Positions 55,089 to 63,771 of a stretch of 64,000 bases of DNA are shown piece by piece. A model generated the notes under the pieces. That model saw only the letters and a program-made list of their open reading frames with translations, was not told the origin of the DNA and searched no databases. Positions within the stretch are counted from its first letter, which is position 1. Each line of letters starts with the position of its first letter. The DNA is from Arthrobacter crystallopoietes (lineage in GTDB: Bacteria; Actinomycetota; Actinomycetes; Actinomycetales; Micrococcaceae): contig NZ_CP018863.1 in assembly GCF_002849715.1 (NCBI RefSeq), positions 1,798,001-1,862,000 on the forward strand, given 5' to 3'. The translations under genes and the position numbers were made by a program.

Positions 55089-55385
55089 GCGCCAACCCGC
55101 AGCTGCTGCGCTTCCTGATCGGCTTCGCCCGCCACGGCACCCCGGGCAAATGGCGCGAGGCCATGGAAGTCTTCACCGAGGTCAACAGCATCGGCATGAA
55201 CGCCTACGACGAACTCGCCAAGGCGGCAACATCCTCAGCACTTCACATCAGACAACGACGACGGCGGCCGGCGGCGCCGGGGATAGCGCAGCTTCCGGCA
55301 CCACCGCCCTGACCGCCGCTGCCACTAGCGACGGCGCGGTCCGCGAGCCCACCAAGGTCGCCGATCCCCTCCTGGCCGGCCGGCC
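55089..55385 (+). pseudogene. frameshifted fragment of a duplicate of the 45742 flavoenzyme
   Basis: Nearly identical at the DNA level to about 46011-46310, including the Thr/Ala-rich insertion. The peptide reads ANPQLLRFLIGFARHGTPGK, then EVFTEVNSIGMNAYDELA. One G is missing after GAACTCGCC, shifting the frame, and both ends of the gene are gone. A recombination remnant beside the symporter. Confidence 0.85.
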
Positions 55386-55759
55386 TTGCTTTGGTCTAGT
55401 GTCCTACGCGCCGTTATTGGCCGGTGGCCGTCGGGGCGTCGGTGTGTCCAGCGGCCGGCTGGGGGGAACTCTTCGTCCGAGCGGGATCCACCTCAGCCTC
55501 CCCGTGCGCAAGAGAATGCTCAGGAGAAGAAGCTGCTGTTGGAGGTAAGGCCGCCTCCTCAAGCGCTAAATCCTACTTGTAGTAAATGGCGTCCTAAATA
55601 TTACGGCCGAGCCAAGCGTGTAATTCAACGTTTAATGCCCGGATATCGGGGAGTAGCCCGGTAAATGGGTAAACGTTTATTCTCCCGATGTTGACTGGAT
55701 CACACTCCTGCCATAGCGTTCCTGTAAAACTGATATATCACCTTTCGCAAGAAGTAGAC
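55386..55759. other. 374-bp region without a gene
   Basis: Follows the pseudogene fragment. AT content rises toward 55600-55700, giving the promoter region of the YkvI-type gene. No other signal identified. Confidence 0.4.
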
Positions 55760-56884
55760 ATGGCACACCCATCTCCCACCAAAGCACATCTGGCCACCGT
55801 CGAGAAGACAAGCTTCCTGCGCGTCCTCACGTACGCCGGCGCGATTATTGCGTTCCTCATCGGCTCCGGATTCGCCACCGGCCAGGAAATCCTCCAGTAC
55901 TTCACGTCATACGGCTACTGGGGCATCTTCGGCACAGGCCTCCTGGTCCTGGTCCTGATGACGTATGTGGCCGTCGAGTTCTTCACCGTCGGCCAGGCGA
56001 AGAAGTTCGAACGACCGTCACTGATCTTCCACTACTACTGCGGCAAGCACCTGGGGACGTTCTTCGATTTCTTCTCGATCCTCTTCGTCTTCCTGAGCTT
56101 CACCGTGATGGTCGCCGGCGCAGGCGCTGTTTTCGAAGAGCACTACGGCATGTCGAAGTACATCGGCGGCGTCGGGCTGGCCGTGGCGGTCGGCATCAGC
56201 GTGTGGTTCGGCCTGAAAAGTCTGGTTGACGTCATCGGCAAGATCGGGCCCCTGATCGTCGTCATTGCGATCGCACTTGGCATCGTCGGCATCATCCAAA
56301 ACCCGGCCGGGATTGCCGAGGGCAACGCACTGCTGCCCGAACTGCAGCTGACCCAGGCGTCCACGAACTGGTTCATGTCCGCCCTGTCGTACGTCGGCTT
56401 CTGCATGCTGTGGCTGGCAGCCTTCCTTACCGCGCTGGGCAAGACGGCGCGCAGCCGCAGGGAAGCGGCATCCGGCGGCCTGGTCGGGGCGATCGCCTTC
56501 TCGGTAGCCTGCATCATCGTCGGCCTTGGCCTGCTCGCGAACATTACCCGGGTCGGCGGCACCGAGATCCCGATGCTCGTTCTGGCGTTCGACGTTAGCC
56601 CGCTGCTCGCCTCCGGGATCTCGGTCATGATCCTCGCCGGCATCTACACGACGGCGGTCCCGCTGCTGTGGACCGTCTCGTCACGCTTTTCCGCCGACAA
56701 GACGCCCCGCTTCAAATACCTGACCATCGCCCTCGCCGCAGCCGGCACCGTGATCGGCCTGATCCTGCCGTTCTCCCAAATGGTCAATCTCGTGTATGTG
56801 ATCAACGGCTACGTCGGCATCCTGCTGCTGGTCCTGATGCTGGCAAAGACCGGTACGCGGCTGGCCCGGCGCCAAGCCCTCTGA
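55760..56884 (+). CDS. YkvI-family membrane transporter (COG3949)
   Basis: 374 residues from ATG 55760 (an in-frame ATG at 55688 lacks typical family sequence). About 10 membrane segments, APC-superfamily-like: YAGAIIAFLIGSGFATGQEI at TM1, then FTSYGYWGIFGTGLL, ending VINGYVGILLLVLMLAKTG. Bacillus YkvI is the name-giving relative; substrate unknown, possibly an amino acid. Confidence 0.85.
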   Translation: MAHPSPTKAHLATVEKTSFLRVLTYAGAIIAFLIGSGFATGQEILQYFTSYGYWGIFGTGLLVLVLMTYVAVEFFTVGQAKKFERPSLIFHYYCGKHLGTFFDFFSILFVFLSFTVMVAGAGAVFEEHYGMSKYIGGVGLAVAVGISVWFGLKSLVDVIGKIGPLIVVIAIALGIVGIIQNPAGIAEGNALLPELQLTQASTNWFMSALSYVGFCMLWLAAFLTALGKTARSRREAASGGLVGAIAFSVACIIVGLGLLANITRVGGTEIPMLVLAFDVSPLLASGISVMILAGIYTTAVPLLWTVSSRFSADKTPRFKYLTIALAAAGTVIGLILPFSQMVNLVYVINGYVGILLLVLMLAKTGTRLARRQAL

Positions 56885-57142
56885 CTGGCCCAGTCCGCGG
56901 CACGCCCGTCCGATCGACGACGGCGCGTGCGGCGGACTGCGCATACAGCCGAATCCTCCGAACATTGCGAATTCGGACGGAAGGACTATTGCCAGCCCTT
57001 GGGCGCGCGTATGCGCTTTATCAGCCTGAAATGGCCGGAGTTTCTCAGCAGAATGAGCGCTGAAGCCGCTGCTCGACCTGCCGTCAGGGCCGAGCGCTCT
57101 CACTCTTTTTCCGGTGCAGTTTGGCCTGCTCCACGAGTTCGG

Positions 57143-57604
57143 TCATCCAAGGTCGGTGCCCTGGGTAGAGGACCATGCCCTCGGGAAGCCCTTCACTTCG
57201 AACAGGTCCGCGAAATCCGATTCAACGGCCAGGGCGATCATGCACTCGGCGGGGTCTGCCGAATAGTTCCGGATGGTGATCTCCTCCAGAATTCCAGACC
57301 CAACTTCGCGCAGCCGTTCCACGATGAGCGGGGTATCCGCGTAGCCGTCCGAGCGGGGAACGCGGCCCGCGAACAGCGCCCGATAAGGCTCCTTCATCGT
57401 CGCCGCAAGGGACTCCAGCGGCTGGCCGTTGATTGTCATGCTCCAGCGGGAGAGGATACGCGTGTCCTGGAAGAAAACCCCGTGCGGGTATTCGGGATAC
57501 ATGTCCCCGTTCGCCGAGGATATGCAGAAGGACGTGCCCTCCACCAACGTGACAGTACCGGACCCGAGGGGCCCGGCGGCCGTGTCGGCATTCCATCCAG
57601 TCAT
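57143..57604 (-). pseudogene. truncated N-terminal domain of a glycogen-debranching-type enzyme
   Basis: 153 residues from ATG 57604 (AGGAG 6 nt upstream). Matches the N-terminal bis-domain of amylo-alpha-1,6-glucosidase-like proteins: GTSFCISSANGDMYPEYPHG, FFQDTRILSRWSMTINGQPLE, AVESDFADLFEVKG. Full-length relatives are near 700 residues. The frame ends just after ADLFEVKG, so the catalytic part is missing. Confidence 0.7.
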
Positions 57605-58243
57605 TCCCCGCTCCTTCTCAAGGATGCGCGTCTGCAAGCCGCGGCAAGATCCGTCCGGTCTAACTACCTGCAGCGCCTTCGTGGATGCAACCGACGCTAC
57701 GCCGGTCTGTTCCGTGAAGCCAGTGCCTGCGTCGACTCATCTAATAACTCCGGAAATCCAGAGATATTGCTTCATTTGAGAACCTCCGCCCGAGTAGTGA
57801 TTTCACGGCATTGGGTACGCCTGACGGATGGAGCTTTCGATGAGTGAGCGCAGCTGGGATGAAGAAGTTGGTTAACGAGTATGCGTCTGCAGGTTGGGCA
57901 AGTTTTCCGTATCAGGTTGTGCCGGGGCCTCAGTCTTCTTGCCCGACCCCTTGAACGACCTGTTCCTTCGCCTCCGAGTAGTGCCCTCGAAGCGCTCCTC
58001 TGGCTGGGAATATGTGTAGCCGTTGTCGTAGTCGGTCCAGCCCGTGCTGCGCCAAATTGGCGTGCCCGTCATCGTGGAATGTGCTGCCGTTCAACCAGCG
58101 GAGAGACTTCCACACCCGGTCCTGTCATATGCGCCGTTATCGGCGTTTTTCAGGGAACTGAACAGCAAAATGTGCTGAAGGGTGGCGTCGGTTGAACTGC
58201 CGACCCCACTCCGCGCTACCTCTACCTGACGCCGATCCAGAGC
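57605..58243. other. 639-bp region with one doubtful small frame
   Basis: Low coding potential. A 66-residue minus-strand frame at 57872-58072 (WRSTGWTDYDNGYTYSQPEE, then an Arg-rich stretch) could be a fragment of an unknown accessory gene, but it has no ribosome site. Confidence 0.4.
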
Positions 58244-58861
58244 TTATTTAGAAGGGTAGTTCCAAATCCATCCCGGCTCCCCATACGGATCGAAGGCTAC
58301 GGAACCCTTCTTTGTTGCCACGTCCAGAATGACCACTCCTTCTACCTTCTCCCCCTTCCCGAGGTAGTCGGGGAGCTTGCGTGTTTCATCGGCAAGGCAG
58401 TTGTGAGTGATGTCAGACTCTACGGTGTTCATGCGGGTTCCGTTGGCCGCATAACCCTTCCAGTAGTAAGGGGTAAAGCTGATCATCCCGGGTTGTCCAT
58501 TGACTTCTAGGGCGCCCTGGAATTCTGGGGAGGTTTCGATTTCCATAGTCACAGCAAGCGGGATGCCGTTTGGCTTCCCGGCATATGGGGCATCGCATTC
58601 AATCGGTTTGATGGATGTGACCTTGAGCTTGAGGTCCTTGGTGCCATCAGGCAGCTCAGTCCAAGCTGTTTCTCCGACGTCTTTAATAACCTGGCCCCGT
58701 GAATTGGCGTTCCGAGTTGGTGTCGGCGTCGGGGTGGGTGTTGCTTTGGCGCTGGCGGCCGGCGCGACGGATATGGTCGGCGCTGGTTCCGTTTCAGGTG
58801 CTCCGCACCCTGCCAACAGGACGCCTCCGACGATGCTGAGAAGCAGCGGCTTCATGTTCAT
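58244..58861 (-). CDS. secreted lipoprotein, unknown function
   Basis: 205 residues. Signal peptide with lipobox LLAGC near residue 19, a Thr-Pro repeat linker (TPTPTPTPT), then a beta-rich domain with two conserved-looking Cys (IECDAPY, HNCLADE) that could form a disulfide. DUF4352-like in style. GGGGGA lies 4 nt before the first ATG. No functional partner nearby. Confidence 0.75.
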   Translation of the reverse strand: MNMKPLLLSIVGGVLLAGCGAPETEPAPTISVAPAASAKATPTPTPTPTRNANSRGQVIKDVGETAWTELPDGTKDLKLKVTSIKPIECDAPYAGKPNGIPLAVTMEIETSPEFQGALEVNGQPGMISFTPYYWKGYAANGTRMNTVESDITHNCLADETRKLPDYLGKGEKVEGVVILDVATKKGSVAFDPYGEPGWIWNYPSK

Positions 58862-59100
58862 GTATTCCCCCAGAAGTACGATTGATAGCCCCCAGTTTAG
58901 TTACTAGGTATGACGTTTAGCCCCCTTGCTTGCCCAGAAAGTTGGAGCTTCAACGCCTGAGACCTTTTCGCGATGTGGTAGGCACTCGACCCCCTTAGAC
59001 CAAGGAACTATTACGGGGACGAAGATGTAGCGGGTGGCGCTGTTTGAACTGCCCACGCGCCTCACTTCTGGCGGGCTTTCAGTTGGATATCGTAGAGCTC

Positions 59101-60369
59101 ATGACATACCGTCTTCGGCACCACAGCAGCCGAAACTTTTCAGTTTATTTCCCGGTAGATATTGGTGGCAATGATCGTGGAAACCTCTTTACGATAATTA
59201 TTGGTCCAAACGGCTCAGGCAAGAGCCGTCTCTTGGCGGATATTGCTGAAAACACTCTTACGACTCAGGCTTCGATTCACCTGTTCGAGGAATTTCGGCG
59301 TCCGGAGGCCGTCTTAGCGATATCGAACATGGTGCATGATCGATTTCCGATGTCTTCATCGAAGGACTCTGGGTATATCTACTTGGGGGTTCGTCAGGCA
59401 TCGAACATGGTAACGAGTGGGGTGTGGGGGGACGAAATCCACGCTGGGCTGGCCCGCTTGGCACTCAATCCGGAACGCGCACTCGACATCAGGCCTGCGC
59501 TCAATCTGCTTGGTTTAACGACTGATGGCGAAGTGCAGATAGCCCGGGCTCCGCGAGCACGTGATCAGTGGCGCCTCAAGCGGGGACGTTTGGAGCGGGA
59601 GTGGGATCAAAATGTTGCTGGTCATTTCGAGATGGTTGTGGATAATCTTCTCATGCTATTGCCCACGGCAAAGAGGAAAGACAAGGGGTACCTCGAAGAT
59701 TTGCCCTCTTGGGCACCACTTGGAGTTCTTGAGAATTTCGCACACCATAGCGAAATTGATCCACTCGTTTTGCTTGAAATCTGCCTCCAATCGAAACTGC
59801 TCTATCTGCGTCAAGTCTTTCTGAAAGGTGACAAGCCTGTATTGCCTTGGGATCTCAGTTCGGGTGAACAATTAGTACTGTCGAACGTCATGCGTATACT
59901 GGGCAATGTTCAGCCCGAATCACTGGTTCTTATCGACGAGCCTGAAACCGGCTTACATCCGGCTTGGCAGAGCCGGTTTATTCCGCTCCTCGAGTCCATG
60001 ATCCCCCAGGACTATGGGTGCCATTTTATTATGGCTACTCACTCCCCACATATTGTCGTAGAAGGCGCACAGCTAGTGGTGCCGGGCGAATATCAAGGTG
60101 AGTTTGAAACATTTCAGGGTGAGATTGAAGGGCGGTCAGTCGAGGAGGTACTCTACCAAGCGTTTGAGGCCCGCACTCCCCGGAATCACCAAGTTGAGCG
60201 AGATCTTGCTCTGATTATTAGATCTATCAAATCCCCTTCTCTGCGGAGGAATAGGGTGAAAGAAATCCGCGCGGCACGGGTTAGGTTAGAGGGAATTGCT
60301 GGTTTTGACACTCCAGAAGTTAACAGTATTCTCGCCCAGGTGCGAGAGATCGCAACAGGGGAACAATGA
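59101..60369 (+). CDS. AAA ATPase, Septu PtuA-like
   Basis: 422 residues from ATG 59101; TATCGT at 59088-59093 lies 7 nt upstream. ABC/SMC-type ATPase: Walker A GPNGSGKSRLL at about 40-50, signature LSSGEQLVLSN, Walker B SLVLIDEPETGLHP, H-loop MATHSPHIV. It overlaps an HNH nuclease gene by 4 nt (ATGA), the layout of PtuA-PtuB in Septu anti-phage systems. Codon use and GC are lower than in the flanking core genes, indicating horizontal gain. No reverse transcriptase is adjacent, so it is not retron-linked here. Confidence 0.82.
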   Translation: MTYRLRHHSSRNFSVYFPVDIGGNDRGNLFTIIIGPNGSGKSRLLADIAENTLTTQASIHLFEEFRRPEAVLAISNMVHDRFPMSSSKDSGYIYLGVRQASNMVTSGVWGDEIHAGLARLALNPERALDIRPALNLLGLTTDGEVQIARAPRARDQWRLKRGRLEREWDQNVAGHFEMVVDNLLMLLPTAKRKDKGYLEDLPSWAPLGVLENFAHHSEIDPLVLLEICLQSKLLYLRQVFLKGDKPVLPWDLSSGEQLVLSNVMRILGNVQPESLVLIDEPETGLHPAWQSRFIPLLESMIPQDYGCHFIMATHSPHIVVEGAQLVVPGEYQGEFETFQGEIEGRSVEEVLYQAFEARTPRNHQVERDLALIIRSIKSPSLRRNRVKEIRAARVRLEGIAGFDTPEVNSILAQVREIATGEQ

Positions 60370-60965
60370 GAAACCTTTCGGCGTTACGACCGGAAATTCT
60401 TGGTATCTCGGTCGAACGACTATCCCAGCTGTCTAATGCGAGTTGGACTTCTGGTGCGGATTTTAAGCGTGCGTTTTATAGAGCGGCTCTTACATCACAA
60501 GTGGGGCTCTGTGCCTATTGCATGAATCAGGTCGGGGAGGAGTTTCGAAACAGGCCAGACATTGAACATTTTGCCGACAAGTCGAAGTACGGCCAATGGA
60601 CTTTCGAGATTCTCAATCTATCGCTTGCCTGCAAATACTGCAATCAGACTCGTAAGGGCAAGTATGATGTCGTGGTCACACTTGCTCGGAACTATGGCCA
60701 ATGTTCCTTCGCGCTGATTCATCCCTACTTGGATGACGTCGAAAAGCACCTTAAGGGCGGCTATCCCGCTTTGCAAACAAAGCCAACCATTCCGCAACCA
60801 CTGACTTTAAAGGGAGCTCGGACGATCCGACTGTTTAAGTTGGATAGTATCTTTGCGTTGTCGATCTGGACACGTGTTTATGATGACTTAGAGGCCAAGC
60901 GCAACATGGACGAGAGTGAACGTCTTCAGTATGAGAAGGCGAAAGATGAGCTCGGAGGCTATTGA
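60366..60965 (+). CDS. HNH nuclease, Septu PtuB-like
   Basis: 199 residues. Zinc knuckle pairs CAYC and CKYC bracket the HNH-like motif PDIEHFADKSKYG. This is the TIGR02646/PtuB type. In Septu the nuclease works as a complex with the ATPase and degrades DNA on phage infection. The C-terminal third is charged and helical. Confidence 0.82.
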   Translation: MRNLSALRPEILGISVERLSQLSNASWTSGADFKRAFYRAALTSQVGLCAYCMNQVGEEFRNRPDIEHFADKSKYGQWTFEILNLSLACKYCNQTRKGKYDVVVTLARNYGQCSFALIHPYLDDVEKHLKGGYPALQTKPTIPQPLTLKGARTIRLFKLDSIFALSIWTRVYDDLEAKRNMDESERLQYEKAKDELGGY

Positions 60966-61162
60966 TGCCTGCTCGATTCCGGGGTGTGCTAGTGCATAGA
61001 GAGCTTGCCGCTAGTACTGAGAAGTGCCTTGGCGCGGCCTAATCCGCCCCTTCCCCCGACTAGGGGTGGCCAGAGTCTCTTTTTCAGTCTACAGGCTGGG
61101 TAACTGACGTATGCGATCTTCTCGATGTTGGAGGGTTCAGGCCGGAGGCCGGCGCTAGTGGG

Positions 61163-61369
61163 TTAATAGATCCGATCGGCCATTAGTCGTTCCCTGATCT
61201 GTTCAGGTAGGAGCCGATGCTCCCACAGAATCTCAGCGACTCTTGCCGGCGCATCCGTACCTGTCAGGGATACCGTCTCCAGATCCTGCCATGTCCGTTT
61301 CACTTCAAGCCCGATCCCCAAGAGAGTGCGGGGCTCTGCGAGATAGAGATGTTCTTCAGCAATGGGCAC
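61163..61369 (-). pseudogene. possible C-terminal remnant of an unknown gene
   Basis: A 68-residue minus-strand frame (EEHLYLAEPRTLLGIGLEVK, ARVAEILWEHRLLPEQIRER) with protein-like composition. The frame continues only about 10 codons beyond 61369, and its 5' end coincides with the 5' end of the opposing HNH gene. Probably a gene remnant at a recombination junction; family not recognised. Confidence 0.35.
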
Positions 61370-62165
61370 AGCGTCAGGGTCGACAACTTGGCGTGGCGAC
61401 GTCGTCTTTCACTATGCGAGTCCAGAGCTGCGTGCTATCAGCCGGGTGGCCACAGCGCCGCGGCCGGCCTACCCGCCACGGGGCTACGATGTGCCTGAAA
61501 CGGCCGAGGGTACGCTGGTGCTCATTGAACCGGTATGCGAGATCGAGGTTCCGCGGGAGACGGTCCTTCAAGTGCTTGAGGACGGACATGGTCCGGTCAA
61601 TGCGGACGGGACGTTGAGGCGGGGCTACTTTTTCCCGGTAGATAGCAGTCAGGCGCTGGAACTGCTCGGGTGCGCGGGTCTGGAGGCGGTTGAGGAATCA
61701 GGCGTTGAGGACGTGATCCTAGACGAGGCTTCGGACGGATTTCTCGGAGGCGCAAGTGACCGGCTGGCGATCAGGGCAGTCCGGGCTGAACAACGCTTCC
61801 TCCGAGACCAGCAGATGCGGCGATGGGATAGTTCGTGCTGCCTCTGTGGTCGGTCTCTTCCGGAAGAGCTGCTCATTGCAGCCCATATCAAGCCGCGCTG
61901 GGCATGTACGGAAGTAGAGCGCATGGATACCTTGAACGTCTCCATGCTGGCGTGCCTGTTCGGCTGCGATGCGCTCTACGAACTCGGTTACGTCGTCGTC
62001 GGCGAGGACGGAACGATCGAGTACGGCCCCCGCCGCTCCATTCACGTTGAGGAAGGGCTACGGCACATCGTCGGCCTTCAGTGTCCGGCCTACAGAGATG
62101 ATTCGCGCCTCTACTTTGCCTGGCACCGGAAACACCACTTCAACACCCAGGGAGAACACAGGTAA
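61362..62165 (+). CDS. HNH endonuclease with truncated EVE/PUA-like N-terminal domain
   Basis: 267 residues. GDVVFHYASPELRAISRV resembles the middle of EVE/PUA-like modified-base reader domains, but the usual first 30-40 residues are missing and an in-frame stop lies just upstream. The C-terminal HNH_2-type domain has CCLCGRSL, AAHIKPRWAC and GCDALYELGYV. EVE-HNH fusions act as restriction enzymes against modified DNA. The missing N-terminus suggests a decayed or misassembled gene, though the nuclease domain is intact. Confidence 0.65.
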   Translation: MGTASGSTTWRGDVVFHYASPELRAISRVATAPRPAYPPRGYDVPETAEGTLVLIEPVCEIEVPRETVLQVLEDGHGPVNADGTLRRGYFFPVDSSQALELLGCAGLEAVEESGVEDVILDEASDGFLGGASDRLAIRAVRAEQRFLRDQQMRRWDSSCCLCGRSLPEELLIAAHIKPRWACTEVERMDTLNVSMLACLFGCDALYELGYVVVGEDGTIEYGPRRSIHVEEGLRHIVGLQCPAYRDDSRLYFAWHRKHHFNTQGEHR

Positions 62166-62469
62166 AGGAACGCCTTGCATAGTGCCGTCACAAAGGAGAG
62201 CCCAGAGGATATCGGTCTAAGCGTTGGCAGTGCAGTGAGCGCGATAACTGCAGACGGCAGGCCGCTGGGGCTGTGCGCGCCGGGCATGAGCGTGCGTCCG
62301 TGGACGAGCGTCTCCTGGACGTGGTTGTCCGCTTTGACTGTGTGGCCGCCGTCGGAATGAACAGGGCTATGGCAACGCAGACCACGGCAGCCAAGGCGGC
62401 TTCCGCGCGCAATAACAGGTTCGGTGTCACAAACTAAATGCTTGGCATCGCTCCACTATTCTCGATCAT
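62166..62469. other. 304-bp intergenic region
   Basis: No gene seen. Its end carries TATTCT (62457-62462), 7 nt before the next ATG, a probable leaderless promoter. Confidence 0.4.
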
Positions 62470-63339
62470 ATGGCTAAAAACGGGGGGAAATGGGCAAAAT
62501 CTCAGCTCATTATGATCACGCTGCTCGCTGCTGCCGTTATCGCGCTCGGTGTGGCACTCGTGGTGTCAACTGGCAGCCAGGTAGCTCCGCCCGAGGCCGA
62601 TGTCGCATCGGTGGCACAGGCATTGCCTACTCCATCGGCTAGTGAGCCGACCACAGCCGTTACTCCTGATTCCGAGCAGAAGCAGAACTCTCGGGAGGAT
62701 TCGACAGAGCCGGAGTGGACGCCGCCGGCCGATGAGCCCGCAACTGAGTCTGAAGATTCCGCGCCGGAGTGGACGTCACCTGCTGATGTACCCGCAACTG
62801 AATCTGAAGATCTCGCGCCGGAGTGGACGTCACCTGCTGATGAACCCGCAACCGAGCCTGTATATTCCGGGCCGGTCTGTCCAGGGATTCACCTCACTTC
62901 CCATATAAGCTCGATCGCGTACGAACAGGCAGATTATGAGCACGAGTACTACGTACACGTGGCAGGGACCTTGGTCAATGAAACGCCCTACCCCGTCGAA
63001 ATGTATTTGGATCTTGTCCCAAGTGTGGAGGGCTTGATACCTGACGGAACCTCTGCTGTCTCCGTCGACGTGGGTGACTACGAATGGAAACCTGCTCCCG
63101 GAAAACCTCGCCCCAGCCAAGTCATCATCGAGCCTGGCCAAGAGTTCCCCTTCAACTCCAGAAGCAACTTCCCGAGTGATGTCGAAAGCCTTCAAAAAAT
63201 AACACAGTGGTACACGGGCACCGAGTCGGTGTACTACTCGTACTATGTCAGCCAGGATGCCCCGGATTGCTCGCCCACAAACGACATAGGAGAGGGTAAA
63301 TCCATTCCTGTTTCAGCGTTCCCACCGCCGATAAAATAA
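62470..63339 (+). CDS. membrane-anchored extracellular protein with 18-residue repeats
   Basis: 289 residues. One N-terminal membrane segment (about 11-33), then a Ser/Thr/Pro/Glu-rich stalk with three tandem copies of PEWTSPADEPATESED-type units (about residues 81-134), then a domain of about 145 residues starting at CPGIHLTSHISS with Cys near both ends. No family recognised. Surface-exposed stalk protein; function unknown. Confidence 0.75.
   Translation: MAKNGGKWAKSQLIMITLLAAAVIALGVALVVSTGSQVAPPEADVASVAQALPTPSASEPTTAVTPDSEQKQNSREDSTEPEWTPPADEPATESEDSAPEWTSPADVPATESEDLAPEWTSPADEPATEPVYSGPVCPGIHLTSHISSIAYEQADYEHEYYVHVAGTLVNETPYPVEMYLDLVPSVEGLIPDGTSAVSVDVGDYEWKPAPGKPRPSQVIIEPGQEFPFNSRSNFPSDVESLQKITQWYTGTESVYYSYYVSQDAPDCSPTNDIGEGKSIPVSAFPPPIK
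62710..62871 (+). repeat. three tandem 54-bp coding repeats
   Basis: Units at 62710-62763, 62764-62817 and 62818-62871, each beginning CCGGAGTGGACG. Units 2 and 3 are the most similar. The length is a multiple of three, so copy number can change without a frameshift. Confidence 0.8.
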
Positions 63340-63771
63340 CCGGCGGTTCCCCTCCCCTTATGGGATCGATTTGCAGAAGCGTTGTCGCATGCGGCCTAGG
63401 GTGAGTGCGCAAGCCTCTGTTGGTCGGAGCGGCCGGCTACTCAGCTGTGGTTAAGCCAAGTGAGGTTGCGTGCGCCGATTCTGCGGATCGTCGCGCAGAA
63501 TGCGACCCACGTAAGTGGATTGCCAAACCGCCATCGTTAGATTTGGCCGGTGAACTCATGACGCTGAGCAATGTGACGCCGACTATTCGAGGGAATTTGT
63601 CTACAAACGGCCGTCCGGGCTTGGACTCGCCGTAGCGGACCGGACTTCCTTCGGCAGGGATCGGTCAAAGAAGCGCTTGTGAGGGCGGGCATTGATTCCC
63701 GCCAGATTGGCATGTGAAGAGGATGTGGCCGGCGGCCATGCCGTAAGTCCTGATCGGAAGGTTCGTTGCTG
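63340..63771. other. 432-bp region without a convincing gene
   Basis: A 76-codon plus-strand frame at 63405-63635 lacks a ribosome site and any motif. Nothing else recognised. Confidence 0.4.

Noticed and set aside
58862..59100. Possible retron ncRNA or reverse transcriptase linked to the ATPase/HNH pair
   Set aside because: No reverse-transcriptase motif and no msr/msd-like structure seen upstream; the pair is better read as Septu-like.
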